Shown piece after piece: positions 11,889-22,498 of a stretch of DNA of 64,000 nucleotides. A model generated the notes under the pieces. The model saw only the letters and a list, made by a program, of their open reading frames with translations, did no database searches and was not told where the DNA came from. The translations under genes and the position numbers were made by a program. This DNA comes from Ectobius pallidus (lineage: Eukaryota > Arthropoda > Insecta > Blattodea > Ectobiidae), in contig CAXKWD010000008.1 of the NCBI GenBank assembly GCA_964059195.1, forward strand, positions 47,100,502 through 47,164,501. Reading direction: 5' to 3'. Position 1 is the stretch's first letter. Each line of letters begins with the position of its first letter.

Positions 11889-12841
11889 TCAGCAACTGAC
11901 TTCCGTGGTGTTGTTGTTGTTGTTGTTGTTGGGAAGACATTTCTGGATAACAGCATCGTACAGCGCGTGCGATTTGAATTGTAACTGTTCGTTTAGGATG
12001 TTGGTGTTGTCTTGTGTGGTGTGTCTGTATATTTCATATTGTTCGAGTGTGTTGAGTGTGTGACCTTTGTGGTTAATGTGTAGGATTTCCATGTCTGTAT
12101 TGATGTCTGCGTATTCGTGTCCTGTGGTTATTATATGGTTTGCATAGGCGGAGTCTGTGTTTTGTTTGAGAGCTCGTATGTGTTCTGTGTATCGTGTTTT
12201 GAAACTTCGGCCTGTTTGCCCTATGTAGAATTTTGGGCAGTCGTTGCATTTTAGTTTGTAGACTCCTGGGTTATTGTATTTGTTTGTGTGTTGTTTGTTG
12301 TCTGTGGGTTGTATTTTGTTGATTGTTTTGTTCTTTGTTCTGAATGCTATTTTGTATCCTTGTTTTCTGAATTGTTGGGCGATTTTCTTTGTATGTGTGT
12401 TGAAGTATGTGAGTGTGATGTATTTGTCTTTTTTCTTTTCTGTGTTTTGGTCATTTTTCTTCGTTCTGATTTTGTGTAGTAGGTTGTCAATGACTGTGTG
12501 GTTGTAGCCATTGGTAATGGCTAAGTGTTTTATGGTGTTAAGTTCTTCTTTGTGGTCTTCAGCGGATAGTGGTGTGTTTTCAAGTCTGTGGAGCATGGAT
12601 CGGAATGCAGCATGTTTGTGTTGTGTTGGGTGATTGGAGCTGTTGTGTATCAGTGTGTCTGTCATTGTGGGTTTTCTGTATATTTTGAATTTATGTTTCT
12701 GTGTGCTGTCTTTTGTGATAGTGAAATCTAGGAAATTGAGGGTTTTGTTTATTTCAAATTCTGCTGTGTATTGTATGTTTTTGTGGATTTTATTGATGTG
12801 GTGTAGTAGTTGTGTGCATTGTCTGGTGTTGCCTCTGTGTT
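11889..12841 (-). pseudogene. Penelope-like RT C-terminus plus GIY-YIG endonuclease, left copy
   Basis: On the minus strand the frame is open through the end of the reverse-transcriptase region (NFLDFTITKD, KIYRKPTMTDTLIHNSSNHP) into a linker and the GIY-YIG nuclease: PGVYKLKCNDCPKFYIGQTG, then SFKTRYTEHIRAL and a conserved TGHEY block, ending in a poly-Asn run before NTTEVSC. The GVY...YIG and R..EH motifs are the expected endonuclease signatures. The protein lacks RT fingers and palm, so it is a 5'-truncated fragment although the surviving frame is unbroken. The apparent extension to 12935 belongs to the inverted right copy. Confidence 0.85.
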
Positions 12842-12842
12842 G

Positions 12843-13554
12843 CCGATCCATGCTCCACAGACTTGAAAACACACCACTATCCGCTGAAGACCACAAAGAA
12901 GAACTTAACACCATAAAACACTTAGCCATTTCCAATGGCTACAACCACACAGTCATTGACAACCTACTACACAAAATCAGAACGAAGAAAAATGACCAAA
13001 ACACAGAAAAGAAAAAAGACAAATACATCACACTCACATACTTCAACACACATACACAGAAAATCGCCCAACAATTCAGAAAACAAGGATACAAAATAGC
13101 ATTCAGAACAAAGAACAAAACAATCAACAAAATACAACCCACAGACAACAAACAACACACAAACAAATACAATAACCCAGGAGTCTACAAACTAAAATGC
13201 AACGACTGCCCAAAATTCTACATAGGGCAAACAGGCCGAAGTTTCAAAACACGATACACAGAACACATACGAGCTCTCAAACAAAACACAGACTCCGCCT
13301 ATGCAAACCATATAATAACCACAGGACACGAATACGCAGACATCAATACAGACATGGAAATCCTACACATTAACCACAAAGGTCACACACTCAACACACT
13401 CGAACAATATGAAATATACAGACACACCACACAAGACAACACCAACATCCTAAACGAACAGTTACAATTCAAATCGCACGCACTGTACGATGCTGTTATC
13501 CAGAAATGTCTTCCCAACAACAACAACAACAACACCACGGAAGTCAGTTGCTGA
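12843..13554 (+). pseudogene. Penelope-like GIY-YIG endonuclease, right copy
   Basis: Starts abruptly at SMLHRLENTPLSAEDH and is then nearly identical to the left copy, with differences such as AISNG for AITNG and THTQK for THTKK and one fewer Asn. The GIY-YIG motifs (GVYKLKCNDC, FYIGQTGRSFKTRYTEH) are intact. The frame is open, but it encodes only the linker and nuclease. Upstream codons back to 12634 are antisense of the left copy and should be ignored. Confidence 0.85.
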
Positions 13555-13591
13555 AGATGGCCGCTCCATGCGGTTGAAACCGCTCCAACAG
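13545..13591 (+). ncRNA. Hammerhead-like motif in Penelope 3' end (candidate)
   Basis: The sequence has CTGAAGA, a five-base-pair stem (GCCGC with GCGGT), then GAAA, then CTC and CAAC, which can pair with GTTG just before CTGAAGA. This order matches a type I hammerhead core (CUGANGA, stem II, GAAA, very short stem III, UH, stem I). The left arm has the same motif on the minus strand at 11851-11897, with GCGC in place of CCGC after GAAA. Penelope-like elements are known to carry hammerheads with tiny stem III. Stem I here is only four pairs before a mismatch, so activity is uncertain. Confidence 0.35.
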
Positions 13592-14571
13592 GTAAAAATA
13601 CCGCAATTTAGTAGTGAGTACCAGTGATAAAGCTCTACGCTATACATAAATCAATATGCATCGATTAATCAAAGTTTATTTATTTCTTAATGTTAATATT
13701 CTTAATAAAATGAATGTTATTACTGTTTATTTTATAATGAGCTGAATCTTTCGATACTAAATACTAAGTATGCATTACCAGTTATTAGTTATATAAAAGT
13801 TGAATAATATTTTGAAGTTAAAAATTTTGTTAATTACTCTCATTAATCTAATGCCGGGCTGCTTGGACCACCTTAACGGAGGCTTGTATTCTGTCATAGC
13901 ATGGGCTACTTATCAACAATAAAAAAATTTAAGACAACACTAACCACATATCAAACAAAAGACAGAAATAGAAAGTACCATTATTGATGTAGGCAGCATT
14001 TTTTGCTGACACCTTGCCTCACATTACACATTTCACAATACTGGCTTAATACTACAAGGAGCGTTAGAGACTGTGTCACTTGCTCCTATGGGATGTACTT
14101 TAAGCCCAGAACTTGGTGGAAGTAAGCTTACTCTACTCTCATCTCTGCCATAGTCATGAGAAGAATGCTATGCACCCTAATGTGGATTCCTAATTAGTAC
14201 TCAGGCTCTCTCTGCTATTTTCATTATCTTGGGAATGATTAACTCTTACCCATCACAAACCTCACAAGAAAACCAAATGATTTTGTAGTAGGAGCAATAT
14301 TTCTAAATGTAATAAAAATGTGATTGGCTGATCAACAGTAGTTGTGCCTCATTGTTACTATTGTTGTTATTAATGTTGTTGTGGTGGTAAATAATATGTG
14401 TATGTAATAATGCTGTTCTTTTTTCTTTTTCACCTGTCAGGGAACATTTAAGTGCAGTGTAAGTAATAATATATTGTTTATAATTTCTACATAGACTACC
14501 TACAATTTAGCTGTATTTTTATTCTAAATATTTTCTTTAGTGTTATGGTATTCATTTCTCTTGAGTGTAAC

Positions 14572-15258
14572 CAGGGCCGTAGCTAGGCGGTGGCGAGATG
14601 GGCCCCCGCCAAGGACGCAGCTACAGAGAGGGTGCAAAATTAACCATGAAAAATCCTGCCTATTTTTTGACTGGTGCAATTTATCAAGCAATAAAAATTC
14701 CAACGTTAATGGAAGAAATCTTTCAGGTTATTAAAAATTACTGCAAGTGAACTATCTGTTGTATTATGCCAATTTTCTACAAACAAAAAGCAGTCATGCA
14801 ACGTTCTTTAATTAACACGTTTTTATTGACAGAGTATAACATAAATCAAGATCACTATGGAATGATATAACAATAACAATTAAAATGTACATTATTATTG
14901 AGATGAAAGTGGTTCAACTATTTGAAAAAAAAAAACTTTTACCTAATATTAATGTGTTAAACATTTTAGTAGGCCTCAGGCCTATTAAGTAATTCACTTT
15001 TGATACTAGATTTTATTATTTATTTATTTTTTAAGTAGTTCAATCGTCTGAAAATAAGATTTTAGTACCTTGAAAGTCCAACTCTTAGTTCATTTTCATA
15101 TTGAGGTTTGGGTTTTCTTTGATAATAACAGTGTTTCTATATTTAAATAATAAACAATTTTACAGAAATTTTTAAAAAATTGTTCAGACCCCCCAGTATT
15201 GTAGGGCGCAGATTTGTCAAACTCACCAAGGGCGCAGAAGGACTTTGCTACGGCCCTG
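14572..15258. mobile_element. Non-autonomous hAT-type element, 687 bp
   Basis: Ends CAGGGCCGTAGCTAG and, at the right, GCTACGGCCCTG are inverted repeats, and the element is bounded by perfect 8-bp duplications AGTGTAAC (14564-14571 and 15259-15266). CAGGG termini with 8-bp TSDs are diagnostic of hAT. The interior has G/C-rich tracts next to both ends and an A+T-rich middle without transposase. Confidence 0.88.
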
Positions 15259-15261
15259 AGT

Positions 15262-15385
15262 GTAACTATAGATAGAACTGGCAATAAAATTGTTTTACTG
15301 AAGATGGCTGCCACCATAAGGTTGAAAGCATTCCAATAAGGTAATGTCAAATTACCAAAATAGTAGTGAGTGTAGTCTATAATAG
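15262..15385 (+). mobile_element. Diverged Penelope 3'-end relic
   Basis: ACTGAAGATGGCTGCC...AAGGTTGAAAGCATTCCAA, followed by TAGTAGTGAG, parallels the 3' end of the Penelope copies at 11790-13653 (CTGAAGATGGCCGCT, GGTTGAAA, TCCAACAGG, TAGTAGTGAGTACC). Similarity is partial but collinear over about 100 bp. This is an older, distinct Penelope-type copy cut off at its 5' side by the hAT at 14572-15258. Confidence 0.6.
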
Positions 15386-16279
15386 TAATAATTTGATTAA
15401 CTGCAGTCAGCCCAAAAACAGGCCACACATTCCATACTGCTAATGAATTAGCACCAGCGTTTAAGTTGTGGTATCTAGAGTAACCATGCCAGACAAGGAA
15501 TTTGGGTAAATGATACTGTTAACTGTTAAAAGACATCCCAGTCTTCATCACTGACATTTTAGCAACTTCTTTAAAGTTCAAGATGGCAGTTAGACATTGT
15601 ACGTTCAAAGCATAATTTAATAGGCCTGTAAATGATAACTGAGAAGGGAATAGCACCAGAAGAAATGGTTTTGATATATAAGCAGTTTTTTTTTCCTAAA
15701 AAATATTTAAGGTAGGCCTACTCTCTGACTAGATGGAACATTACCACATACTTAGAATGAAAGTGGAATCACATAATATGCATAAGTATATACGAATCGT
15801 AAGCATCTGAGGTGAATTCAATTTGTACACATCAACTCTACCCGTAAGCTGCAATTTAGTTTATGAAACACTCACAAGGTTTCTTACACCTTTCACCAGA
15901 AGACACTAAATCTACAATGAAAAATAGCTATTTTTGAGAATTGGGGCCTGACAGGTTTGCAACCAACCTTGGAACTATTGCAGGATATTGCTAATCATCT
16001 GAATCATCTGACATGTATATAAGCAAAGTCATTTTCACAAGGGTACATATAATTTAACAAATGAAAAACAACTGCAGAATAGCCAACAACTGCCGGTAAT
16101 ACCGTAATTGACGGGTCCCTGTGTGCACCAAGCCATATTGCCTTCATGCTGCCAGTCTTATTGTGCCATCGGTAAAGACGGTTTCTACTTAGAAAGCCGT
16201 GAGTCAAGTAATTAATGTTTTTCATCTTCACCGCCAAATTCGAATGTGTTACATTCAGAATCCACAACGCCAATTTTAA
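15386..16279. other. Unassigned intronic sequence
   Basis: No recognised gene or repeat apart from a TAGGCCTA palindrome at 15713. Confidence 0.45.
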
Positions 16280-17145
16280 GTAGTTAAAGATTTAATATTA
16301 AAAATAGCGCAAAAGCCCATTCTACTCACAGGTGAAGGTTAAATAACCTCGTTCTGCTTGCGGGTGATAGTTTAAATTGGCATAGGGACTAGTAGTTGAA
16401 GGTTTAATATTAAAACGAGCGCAAGAGCCCGTTCTACTCATGGGTGACAGATAAATAACCCCGTTCTGCTCGCGGGTGATAGTTTAAATTGGTATAGGGA
16501 CTAGTACTTAAAGGTATAATATTAAAACGAGCGCAAGAGCCCGTTCTACTCACGGGTGACAGAATAACCCCGTTCTGCTCGCAGGTGATAGTTTAAATTA
16601 GCATAGGGACTAGTAGTTAAAGGTTTAATATAAAAACGACCGCAAGGGCCCGTTCTACTCATGGGTGACAGATAAATAACCCCGTTCTGCTCACGGATGA
16701 TAGTTTAAATTGGCATAGGGACTAGTAGTTAAAGGTTTAATATTAAAACGAGCGCAAGAGCCCGTTCTACTCATGGGTGACAGATAAGTAACCCCGTTCT
16801 CCTCATGGGTGACATTTTAATTTGGAATAGGAACTTGTAGTTAAAGATTTAAATTAAAACTAACGCAAAAGCCCGTTCTACTCACAGGTGACAGTTAAAT
16901 AACCCCGTTCTCCTCACAGGTGACAGTTTAATTTGGTGTAGGGACTTGTAGTTAAAGATTTAAATTAAAACTAGCGCAAAAGCCCGTTCTACTCACATGT
17001 GACAGACTCCATTCTCCTCACAGGTGACAGTTTAATTTGGCATAGGGACTTGTAGTTAAAGATTTAAATTAAAACTAGAGCAAAAGTCCGTTCTACTCAC
17101 GGGTGACAGTTTAATTTGGCATAGGGACTAGTAGTTAAAGGTTTA
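16280..17145. repeat. Minisatellite, ~110-bp unit, main block
   Basis: About eight tandem units, best seen by the recurring ATAGGGACTAGTAG or CTTGTAG phrase at intervals of about 112, 112, 112, 106, 107, 109 and 82 bp. Each unit is itself built from two related half-units, CCCGTTCTACTCACGGGTGA and CCCCGTTCTGCTCGCGGGTGA, so the array began as a shorter repeat. The later units drift toward CTCCTCACAGGTG variants. The array resumes at 17913-18093 after an insertion. Confidence 0.9.
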
Positions 17146-17904
17146 GGGAAAATGGTACACTGCGACACACCTGAGCCCCCCACTCCTACTCTCAATCCCT
17201 CCCCTAGCAGCAGCATTTGAACTACTAGCAGCGACGGTAGCGCCATCTCTTAATGAACTGATGGAACAGAAAAAATAATTTCTTTCTTTTTTATTCTCTT
17301 CTTCTTCTTTTCTTCCTTTCTCTTTCTCCTTCCTCTCTTCCTCTCCACCCTACCTACCTATTTGAGACCTATTCCTAATAGTAAATTTTGGATCGACCGG
17401 GATTCGAACTCGGGACCCCTAGCATTATAGCTAAGAGTCTTGACCATTACGCTACGAGTGAATGTTGAGCACTGAAGGAAGCTTTCGTATATTAGAGTTA
17501 TGTTAGGGGGATTTCATGAGTTTTAACTCAAGAATCGGTTTTTATAATTTTGAGATATTTTGTTAGTTATGAAAAGAGTAGTGTTAGTACAAGGGAATTT
17601 TCCTGCTATCAATTAAGCCATATTTAATGTTATAATACCGCGGTTTTTATAATTGTGAAATATTATGTATGGTATTTTTGTATTGTGTTTGTTGCAAGGG
17701 TCATTTTTACAATTATGAAATATTATGTGGAGGTGCAAGGGTACTTTTTATTGTGAAATATTAGGTGACATGTCAATTGCAATCATGCATTCCTGGCATT
17801 GAGAAGCGGCTACAGGCATGGTGGCATGGGCTGCGTTGAAGCGGGGCAGGCAGCACGCGGCAATCAGCCAGGGAGGGAAGCAGCCAGGCGAGTAACAACT
17901 TTGC
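17146..17904 (-). mobile_element. Insertion with 8-bp TSD inside the minisatellite, carrying a tRNA-like module
   Basis: Perfect duplications AAGGTTTA at 17138-17145 and 17905-17912 bracket 759 bp that interrupt the minisatellite in mid-unit. The left end, GGGAAAATGGTAC, followed by a C-rich stretch, resembles the right end (reverse-complemented) of the element at 35232-35935, and both contain a tRNA-like module followed by a purine-rich tract and TAGGTAGGTAGGGT. The right end does not form an obvious TIR with the left. Superfamily unresolved; 8-bp TSDs would fit hAT, P or Merlin. Confidence 0.7.
17390..17460 (-). other. tRNA-like module within transposon
   Basis: On the minus strand CGTAGCGTAATGGTCAAGAC acts as an A-box-like segment and GGTCCCGAGTTCGAATCCCG is a near-perfect B box. 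Spacing is tRNA-like. It parallels the module at 35577-35645. It is more likely part of a mobile element than a functional tRNA gene, since it is embedded in a TSD-bounded insertion. Confidence 0.65.
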
Positions 17905-17912
17905 AAGGTTTA

Positions 17913-18093
17913 ATATTAAAACGAGCGAAAGAGCCCGTTCTACTCACGGGTGAGAGTTACATAACCCCGTTCTGCTCGAGGGTGATAGTTTAAATTGGCA
18001 TAGGGACTAGTAGTTAAAGGTTTAATATTAAAGCAAGTGCAAGAGCCGGTTCTACTCACAGGTGACAGTTAAATAACCCCGTTCTGATCACGG
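17913..18093. repeat. Minisatellite, resumed block
   Basis: Continuation of the 110-bp array after the 17146-17904 insertion: GAGCCCGTTCTACTCACGGG, then the second half-unit and ATAGGGACTAGTAG, followed by about half of another unit. Ends at the foldback element beginning at 18094. Confidence 0.85.
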
Positions 18094-20077
18094 GTCAATC
18101 TGTATATTTTTTAATTATTTTTTCGCCTGTGATCCTGGTGTTATAAAACAATCACACAACTTTTTTTACTCAGTATATTTTTTACCATTTTTAACTAACT
18201 CATATTTCTTTCTGCAGAGCAAAGAATGAATGAACGTATTATGTATTTTTTATTTGTCAACATCTCATTTGTTACCCTAACTTTTAATAAGCCTACAGCA
18301 TCATTATGTAGGATTTTTACCGACTTCTTGCATGTACCTAATAAGCCTACTCAGATTTTTCGAATATTTTGTTTGTTTAAAATGATCATACATAATAATA
18401 AAGGTACTTACCCTGAATTTACCACATGAAAATCACACCGATTAAAGAAAAATTCATTACATGGAGGAACATTTTTTATCCGACTTACCTGTAATTCGAC
18501 CCTTCTGACCACGAATATAACAATAGTAATAACTAGTTCATTCCACACTTTGAGAAAATTGAGATTTTCTGTTATTGTCAAACATTTCTCGCAGAAGAAG
18601 GAGGAACGATTCAAAGAAAACTTAATTATATGGAGGAACATTTTTTTTCTAATTTGAGTTACATGTGTTAGCTATAATTCGACCCTTCTGAACACGAATA
18701 TACCAATAATAATAACCAGTTCCTTCCACACTTCCAAAAAATTGAGATTTTCCATCCATGTCACACATTTCTCGCAGAAGAAAAAGGAACGATTCAAAGA
18801 AAAATTCATTATATGGAGGAAATTTTTTTTCTGACTTGAGTTACACGTGTTACCTATAATTCGACCTTTCTGGACACGAATTTAACAATAGTAATAACCA
18901 GTTCCTTCCGCACTTCGAGAAAATTCCGATTTTCCATTAATGTCTCACATTTCTCTCAATAAAGGTAGGAACAACTCAAAGAAAAAATCATCATATGGAG
19001 GAAAAATTTTTTCTGACTTGAGTTACATGTTACCTATAATTCTACCCTTCTAAACACGAATATAACAATAATAACCAGTTCCTTCCGCACTTCGAGAATG
19101 TTTCGATTTTCCATTAATGTCACACATTTTTCGCAGATAAAGGAGGAACGACTCAAAGAAAAATTCATTATATGGAGGAAAAATTTTTTACGCGTAAACT
19201 GTGTGACACTAATGGAAAATCGGAATTTTTTCGAAGTGCGGAAGGAACTGGTTATTATTATTGTTATATTCGTGTTCAGAAGGGTAGAATTATATGCAAT
19301 ACATGTAACTCAAGTCGAAAAAAATTTGTTCCTCCATATAATGAATTTTTCTTTAAATTTTTCCTCCTTCTTCTGCAAGATATGTGTGACATTAATGGAA
19401 AATCGAAATTTTCTCGAAGTGCGGAAGGTACTGGTTATTATTAATGCTATATTCGTGTTCAGATGGGTCGAATTATAGGTAACACATGTAAATCTAGTCT
19501 GAAGAAAAATTTTCCTCCATATAATTAATTTATCTTTCAATCGTTCCTCCTTCTTCTGCGAGTAATGTGTGACATTAATGGAAAATTGGAATTTTCTCGA
19601 AGTGCGGAAGGAACTGGTTATTATTATTGTTATATTCGTGTTCAGAAGGGTATAATTATAGGTAACACATGTAACTCAAGTCGAATAAAAAAATGTCCTC
19701 CATATAATGAATTTTTCTTCAATCGGTGTGATTTTCATGTGGTAAATTCAGGGTAAGTACCATTATTATTATGTATGATAATTTTAAACAAACAAAATAT
19801 TCGAAAAATCTGAGTAGGCTTATTAGGTAGGTACATGCAAACAGTCGGTAAAAATCCTACATAATGATGCTGTAGGCTTTTTGAAAGTTAGGGTAACAAA
19901 TGAGATGTTGACAAAGAAAAAATACATAATACGTTCATTCATTCTTTGCTCTGCAGAAAGAAATATGAGTTAGTTAAAAATTGTAAAAATTATTCCGAGT
20001 AGAAAAAGCCATGTGATTGTTTTATAACACCAGGATCACTATCGAGAAAATAATTTTAAAAAAATATACAGAGTGAC
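18094..20077. repeat. Foldback element with ~1-kb inverted arms built of tandem repeats
   Basis: The outer arms, 18094-18450 and about 19725-20077, are inverted copies (for example ATCCTGGTGTTATAAAACAA on the left and its complement on the right). Inside, a unit of about 177 bp containing GACCCTTCTGAACACGAATA is repeated about four times in one orientation (18450-19190) and about three times in the other (19190-19735). The dyad centre is near 19190. No ORF has recognisable homology. Termini start GTCAxTCTGTATATTTTTT. Nested direct repeats inside long inverted arms are the layout of foldback-type transposons. Confidence 0.85.
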
Positions 20078-20997
20078 TGCATATCTATTTGGAGTGAAAT
20101 ATAAATTTTGTAATTGCCTGAAAATATGCCCAGATATATAACACTTGTAATAAATGCAAAAAATTCTCTTTAGTAATATACAATTAAACGTTAAATCTGC
20201 AGATACGGTATACTGTCTTTTGCAGATATCGGATTCTGTGAAAACTTTGAATATTTTGAGCTGAAATAAACAATGCTACATTATTTTTCTCTAAATGAAG
20301 GTATTGATATCATAGAGGTGTTAGCATGTACATTCTTATAACAAAAACACAGATAAAAATTCATAAAAATGTCAACTGTACACAAAAAAAATGAATATCT
20401 CAAAACTATACTTTATGTAGATGTCGGCTTTTGAAAAAACACTCTTCAATTTGAATCCAAGAGGCAAGGGATACTACAGATGTTCAATCAGTAACATTGG
20501 CAACATAGTCACTGTAGTGCTCTCATTGTTTTCCAGAATGCAGTGCAAATATCAGGCTCCACCTCTCGAAAAACATGGGATAAATAGCGAACATAACACT
20601 AAAATTAGTTATTTTAATGCAAATGATGCATGTAATCACTTTTGTTTTTTTTGTTTGGCACAAATCTCTCCAGATTTCAAAATTGCGGAAATGAATTATT
20701 TTCTCCTATATGAAACTGAAAAATCTTTAAGGGTTATGCATACCCCCGCTTACCCTCAGAAAAAAAGCACAATATCTAAGCATATCTCAAAGTTTCTGGA
20801 AAAGTTATGGAATTTCAAAATGTGTTGCAACAAAGGGTGATGTCACAAATAGAAGCCAGTCTCTCCCCACTCTGTTAAACTGAAGTGGAATAAGCTTTAA
20901 GATCTTATTCTTGGGCTCTTTTCTACAACTTCAAAGCCACACTAAGTTGTAGACTGCCACCGGATCTGTATTCCCAAGATCTCCACTACTATTCAGC
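20078..20997. other. Unassigned sequence with one 139-codon open frame
   Basis: The frame at 20421-20840 has no domain or codon pattern that I recognise, and no splice signals around it stand out; I treat it as chance or transposon-derived. Confidence 0.4.
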
Positions 20998-21005
20998 CTC
21001 AGGAT

Positions 21006-21848
21006 CATGGGCGTACGGTGAAATTCTGTTTGGAGGGGGTTGAATATAATGTTGTCTCAGCTCCATGTCCTTGTGCACATTCCAACTTAATACACTATTT
21101 TCAATAACTAAACAGTTGTATTGTGATTATTAATATACTGTTAATATGTTTTTTATGCAGCATTGTATTTCAAACCATTTTCTTTAGGTTGTCCATTTAT
21201 TGTTTTAAATAGTCTATAAATATAACCTTTCTTCTGAGAAACTAGCATAGTAGGCCTACTGTAGGATGTAATGCACACTATGCACTATAATCCATATTAT
21301 TTCTTTATGCACAGCACTAAGAATCATTGCATCTATATTCTGTTGTTTCTGCATCGGTAAGTTGATTGGAGACATAGTAATTTTGTTTTACTACTCGTGC
21401 TGGTTTCTGGAGCTAAGTCCATTCCAGAAAATTTAACTTTACGTATTGAAAGCTAATATCCATTACACTCCAAAGGAAATTTTGTTTATCAGTAAGGCGT
21501 CACTGTTAGATGAAGTAAAAAATTAAAACCCCACCAGTATTAATAAATTATTTAATAACAATAGGCCTATGCTTTCCTCTACAGTAGAAGTTATTTCAGA
21601 TCATTTGCTCATTGAGATTATGTATGTGCATTATTATTAAATAAATAACGAGAGTATACTAGAATCATTAATGAAAAATTAAACATTTCAAGAGTTTTTT
21701 TAATATTGCTGTGTTATGTAAGAAAAAATAATAAAATAATCAAACCAATTATTTTTTAATTACTGAACATGATATTATAATCCTAAAAATCGCAGATATT
21801 TCGGGAAGGGTTTCAACCCCCTGAACCCTCCCCCACCGTACACCCATG
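21006..21848. mobile_element. Non-autonomous hAT-type element, 843 bp
   Basis: TIRs CATGGGCGTACGGTG and, at the right, CACCGTACACCCATG, with perfect 8-bp duplications CTCAGGAT at 20998-21005 and 21849-21856. Short purine/pyrimidine-rich segments lie just inside the ends (GGAGGGGGTTGAA, TTTCAACCCCCTGAACCCTC). No transposase. Two TAGGCCTA palindromes lie inside (21251, 21562). Confidence 0.9.
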
Positions 21849-21856
21849 CTCAGGAT

Positions 21857-22399
21857 CCTGGTCTCATCAGTCTGTATCACCACAGATGTTTCTGGTTAAT
21901 ACGTTATCATCAATTTGCAGAGTATGTTACATTTTTTTCTCTATGATACAACTCTCTGTAAACATAAACATCTCTATATATTTTGCAGAAGATCTAGAAG
22001 GTATCGTTGATGAATCCTTCATGGAATGCATCATTAGGAGTATTTTGAGAGGGAGTAGGTATATGGTTTTCATGTTGTGTTTTCCTAGGAGTCTGGATAT
22101 TTTATTAAAAATGCAAGAAAAGAAAGGGATGTGTGCTCATGAAGTGGATTAAGGAATTTGTGGTGGAGTTCCAGTGGCCTTTCTAAGGGCGTATTAGATG
22201 TCTCTCTAGCTGTATCAGATCTAGTGGAAGGTGTGATTAAGATGTTGAATTTCAAATGAAAGCTTGCCAGATATCTAATCTTGCTTTTTCTCTCTACCTA
22301 TCTCAGTCTACCTCACTTTTGTAGGCAGATTCAAATGTTTTATTGGTTGTTAATAGTACATCATACAAGAAGTCTATAATGAATTTATTAAGATACTAG
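21857..22399. other. Unassigned sequence upstream of LINE
   Basis: No recognised gene. The boundary with the LINE 5' end near 22400 is approximate. Confidence 0.4.
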
Positions 22400-22498
22400 C
22401 TTAAAAAGCCTGGCGTCGCCCGGGTTTTGTATTTTGTACTATGAAATTGTGCGGTTGTGTTTACGTGGAGCTCCGTGAGGCTGAAAGGACTGGTCAAG

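Larger units (their letters stand above)
11790..13653. mobile_element. Penelope-like element, two truncated copies head to head
   Basis: Arms 11790-12603 and 12843-13653 are about 99 percent identical inverted copies around a 239-bp spacer (12604-12842). Each arm encodes the C-terminal part of a Penelope-like polyprotein with its GIY-YIG endonuclease and the 3' untranslated end. The only length difference I see is one 3-bp unit in an in-frame Asn (CAA/AAC) run. The spacer continues the reverse-transcriptase coding of the left copy, so the right copy is more strongly 5'-truncated. Inverted partial copies of this kind are characteristic of Penelope elements. Confidence 0.9.

Noticed and set aside
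12274..12507. Hydrophobic open frame resembling a membrane protein (and its mirror at 12939-13172)
   Set aside because: It is antisense to the Penelope GIY-YIG coding sequence; the Val/Phe/Leu richness comes from reading a Lys/Asn/Thr-rich strand backward.
12634..12842. N-terminal extension of the right Penelope frame
   Set aside because: These codons run antisense through the left copy's RT region; true homology starts at 12843.
16280..17145. CRISPR-like array
   Set aside because: Units are contiguous diverged tandem repeats with no unique spacers, in eukaryotic intronic DNA.
19098..19478. 126-codon frame in the foldback element
   Set aside because: Internal tandem repeats of the foldback arms read through in frame; composition follows the repeat and there is no domain.
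20421..20840. 139-codon open frame as a possible gene
   Set aside because: No recognisable domain, no splice or promoter context, and it lies deep in a DOCK intron full of transposons.
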